The position numbers and the translations under genes are program-made. From Zopfochytrium polystomum (Eukaryota > Chytridiomycota > Chytridiomycetes > Chytridiales > Chytridiaceae), in contig JAIVFJ010000079.1 in assembly GCA_025765615.1 (NCBI GenBank), positions 186,001 through 250,000 of the forward strand: a stretch of 64,000 nucleotides of DNA. The letters are read 5' to 3'. The number at the start of each line of letters is the position of its first letter. Positions within the stretch are counted from its first letter, which is position 1. Shown piece after piece: positions 62,493 through 64,000 of this stretch. Under the pieces are notes generated by a model. That model was given only the letters and a program-made list of their open reading frames with translations, was not told the origin of the DNA and searched no databases.

Positions 62493-64000
62493 CTAGACTA
62501 TGGGATGAGCCTTCAGAGATGTAGAGGATCTCATAAGGTCTGCAAGCTGGTCCATCGAGTAGACATACTCAACTTGCACAAGTCCCTCCTCAACAAGTGA
62601 CCGAATGTGGTGGTACCAAAGGCGGATGTGCTTGGAGTGATCGGTGTGAAGGTCGTTAACTGTCATGTGGATTGATGGTGTGTTGTCCTCGTAGGCAATG
62701 ATTGGTAGCTTGAGGGGATGCTGGATTGATAGGTGGAGGTTGTTGATGGCCTCAAGTTCCCAACCAAGCTCACTGAGTGCAATGTACTCTGCTGCTGTGG
62801 ATGAGGTTGGGACAGTTGCTGATCTTGTTGATTTCCATGCTATGGCTCCCCCTGCTAATAGCACCAGGTATGCTATCTGTGAGCAAGAGTTGTGGCGGGA
62901 GTCGTACGATGCATCAACATAGCCAACAACTTGGTTGTTCCTGTCTGAGCTGTAGCAAAGTCCAACTGTGGAGGTGGCTTTCACATACCCCACAATGTCG
63001 AGTAGCTCGTGCCAGTGCCAGATGCATGGGTCTTGAGCAAAGGAACCAAGCAAGCTGACACTGAGTGCCAGGTCTGGTCTTGTTGACATTGCAGCGTAGT
63101 TGAGGCTGCCAATCACATGGAGGTACTCAGTGCTGTCGACGCTCTCCTCACTTGGGTCGGTGGAGTGCCAGTCGCGAGGGGTGAGCTTGGCTGTTACCTT
63201 GAGTGGTGCATTGCGAGGCGTTACAGGTCCATGCTTAGCCTCAAAGCGCGAGAGGAAGTTCTGGAAGAAGTTAGTCTGATGGAGAATTGTGAAGTTTGAA
63301 CCACAAATGACTTCCATTGAGAGAATGTAGCGGAGCTTTCCCAGCTCTCGAAGCTTGAACTCCTTCTTGAGGTCCGCAACAGCCTCCTTGATGGCAGCGG
63401 TGTGGCCAAAGAGTGGAAGGTCGTCGACGTACGCCAGAATGAAGCAGAGCCCGCACTTGGTCTGGCGCCAGAAGAGGCAGGGGTCTGCCCAGCTCTGAGC
63501 AAAGCCTTTTGACCAAAGGTGGAGGGCTAGACGCCGATACCAAGTCTGTCCTGATTGCTTCAGCCCGAAGAGACCCTTCAGCAGTAGCCACACTAGTCTG
63601 GGGGAGATCGATACGCCAGGTGGTGGTGCCATGTAGATTGGTATGTCTAGGATCCCGTATAGGTAGGCTGAGGAGATGTCGATCATCTCCATGTCCCAGC
63701 CATACAGGGTGCTGAGGGCAATCATCCAACGAAGTGTGTTGCCTCTGATAACTGGCGAGTAGGTGAGGGTGAAGTCGACGCCAGGCTGCTGGGTGAATCC
63801 ATGAGCAACAAGTCGAGCATGGAACCGCTCAATGGTGCCGTCCGGTTTGAACTTGAGCTTGTAGACCCACTTGCAGCTGACAATGTTGGTGTCAGGCGGA
63901 GCTGCTGACTCCACAAAGACTCCCATCTTGTGAAGCATATCCAGCTCGTACTCTTTGGCCTCCTTCCACTGCTCTGCATGAGGCAATGCCATGGCCTCCT
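62493..64000 (-). CDS. pol: Ty1/copia polyprotein: reverse transcriptase and RNase H (partial)
   Basis: The frame is open from the right edge to a stop at 62493 (about 500 residues in the window). Reverse transcriptase: CKWVYKLKFKPDGTIERFHA, RLVAHGFTQQPGVDFTLTYS, the first catalytic Asp in MIDISSAYLYG, LLKGLFGLKQSGQTWYRRL, and the catalytic box LAYVDDLPLFG. RNase H: GYVDASYDSRHNSCSQIAYL, IAWKSTRSATVPTSSTAAEY-IALSE, and EDNTPSIHM, with DHSKHIRLWYHHIRSLVEEG and the QLAD tail. This order is diagnostic of copia (Pseudoviridae-type) elements, which copy their RNA into DNA and integrate it. Integrase, protease and gag lie off the window. No internal stop over 500 codons suggests recent activity. 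The extreme C-terminus (after QLADLM) seems shifted by an indel, since the expected tail reads on in another frame. Confidence 0.93.
   Translation of the reverse strand, partial: EAMALPHAEQWKEAKEYELDMLHKMGVFVESAAPPDTNIVSCKWVYKLKFKPDGTIERFHARLVAHGFTQQPGVDFTLTYSPVIRGNTLRWMIALSTLYGWDMEMIDISSAYLYGILDIPIYMAPPPGVSISPRLVWLLLKGLFGLKQSGQTWYRRLALHLWSKGFAQSWADPCLFWRQTKCGLCFILAYVDDLPLFGHTAAIKEAVADLKKEFKLRELGKLRYILSMEVICGSNFTILHQTNFFQNFLSRFEAKHGPVTPRNAPLKVTAKLTPRDWHSTDPSEESVDSTEYLHVIGSLNYAAMSTRPDLALSVSLLGSFAQDPCIWHWHELLDIVGYVKATSTVGLCYSSDRNNQVVGYVDASYDSRHNSCSQIAYLVLLAGGAIAWKSTRSATVPTSSTAAEYIALSELGWELEAINNLHLSIQHPLKLPIIAYEDNTPSIHMTVNDLHTDHSKHIRLWYHHIRSLVEEGLVQVEYVYSMDQLADLMRSSTSLKAHPIV

Larger units (their letters stand above)
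60345..64000 (-). mobile_element. Ty1/copia LTR retrotransposon, 3' portion
   Basis: Minus-strand element whose RT/RNase H frame enters from the right edge and whose polypurine tract and probable 3' LTR lie at 60345-60614. Total length and the 5' LTR cannot be seen. The 1.9-kb insert between pol and the polypurine tract may be a separate insertion. Confidence 0.7.

Overview
This is nuclear DNA from a microbial eukaryote. The genes carry many short GT-AG introns (several only 36-120 nt), UTRs and introns hold long A/T homopolymers and dinucleotide microsatellites, and many proteins are padded with poly-Q/S/T/N/D/A tracts. Genes are closely packed on both strands and there are no operons or bacterial signals. 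The gene set is typically eukaryotic: CNOT1, syntaxin-16/Tlg2, Tim9, MCM5, BOP1/Erb1, TRM6, TPX2, a cyclin and a retinoblastoma (RB) protein. A canonical RB argues against ascomycete or basidiomycete yeasts and moulds. A chytrid-like fungus, a rhizarian or another free-living protist would fit; the sequence alone does not settle the lineage.

Layout, left to right. 1-444 (-): 5' end of a von Willebrand A-domain gene running off the left edge. 1088-8296 (+): a very large unrecognised protein with a hydrophobic Gly/Ala segment followed by a P-loop GTPase-like domain at its C-terminus. 8556-9854: a decayed Tc1/mariner element. 10147-10475: a large (GA)n/(TC)n inverted repeat. 10690-13415 (-): a cyclin, resolved here into eight exons. 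14069-14389 (-): a small unknown gene. 15066-17077 (+): syntaxin-16. 17757-24778 (-): CNOT1, the scaffold of the CCR4-NOT deadenylase. 26537-30013 (+): a ubiquitin-like plus AN1 zinc-finger protein with a huge low-complexity linker. 30556-31066 (+): Tim9. 31365-35309 (-): MCM5. 36568-42134 (-): RB-family pocket protein. 43681-45132 (+): unknown Ala-rich protein. 45657-48718 (-): TRM6. 49054-53702 (+): BOP1/Erb1, sharing a 335-bp divergent promoter with TRM6. 54039-58720 (+): TPX2. 59531-60327 (-): a small secreted Cys-containing protein and a broken tandem copy. 60345-64000 (-): Ty1/copia LTR-retrotransposon material with an open reverse transcriptase/RNase H frame and a probable 3' LTR that abuts the secreted-protein gene.

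How genes relate. Four cell-cycle genes lie in one window: the cyclin and RB (G1/S switch), MCM5 (replicative helicase, a classical E2F/RB target) and TPX2 (spindle assembly). TRM6 and BOP1 both serve translation capacity and are head to head. The rest is housekeeping (trafficking, mRNA decay, mitochondrial import). The most likely undescribed protein is the 1088-8296 GTPase-like gene, with its divergent vWA neighbour. Exon borders were read by eye from splice signals and frame continuity; where a junction did not resolve, this is stated.
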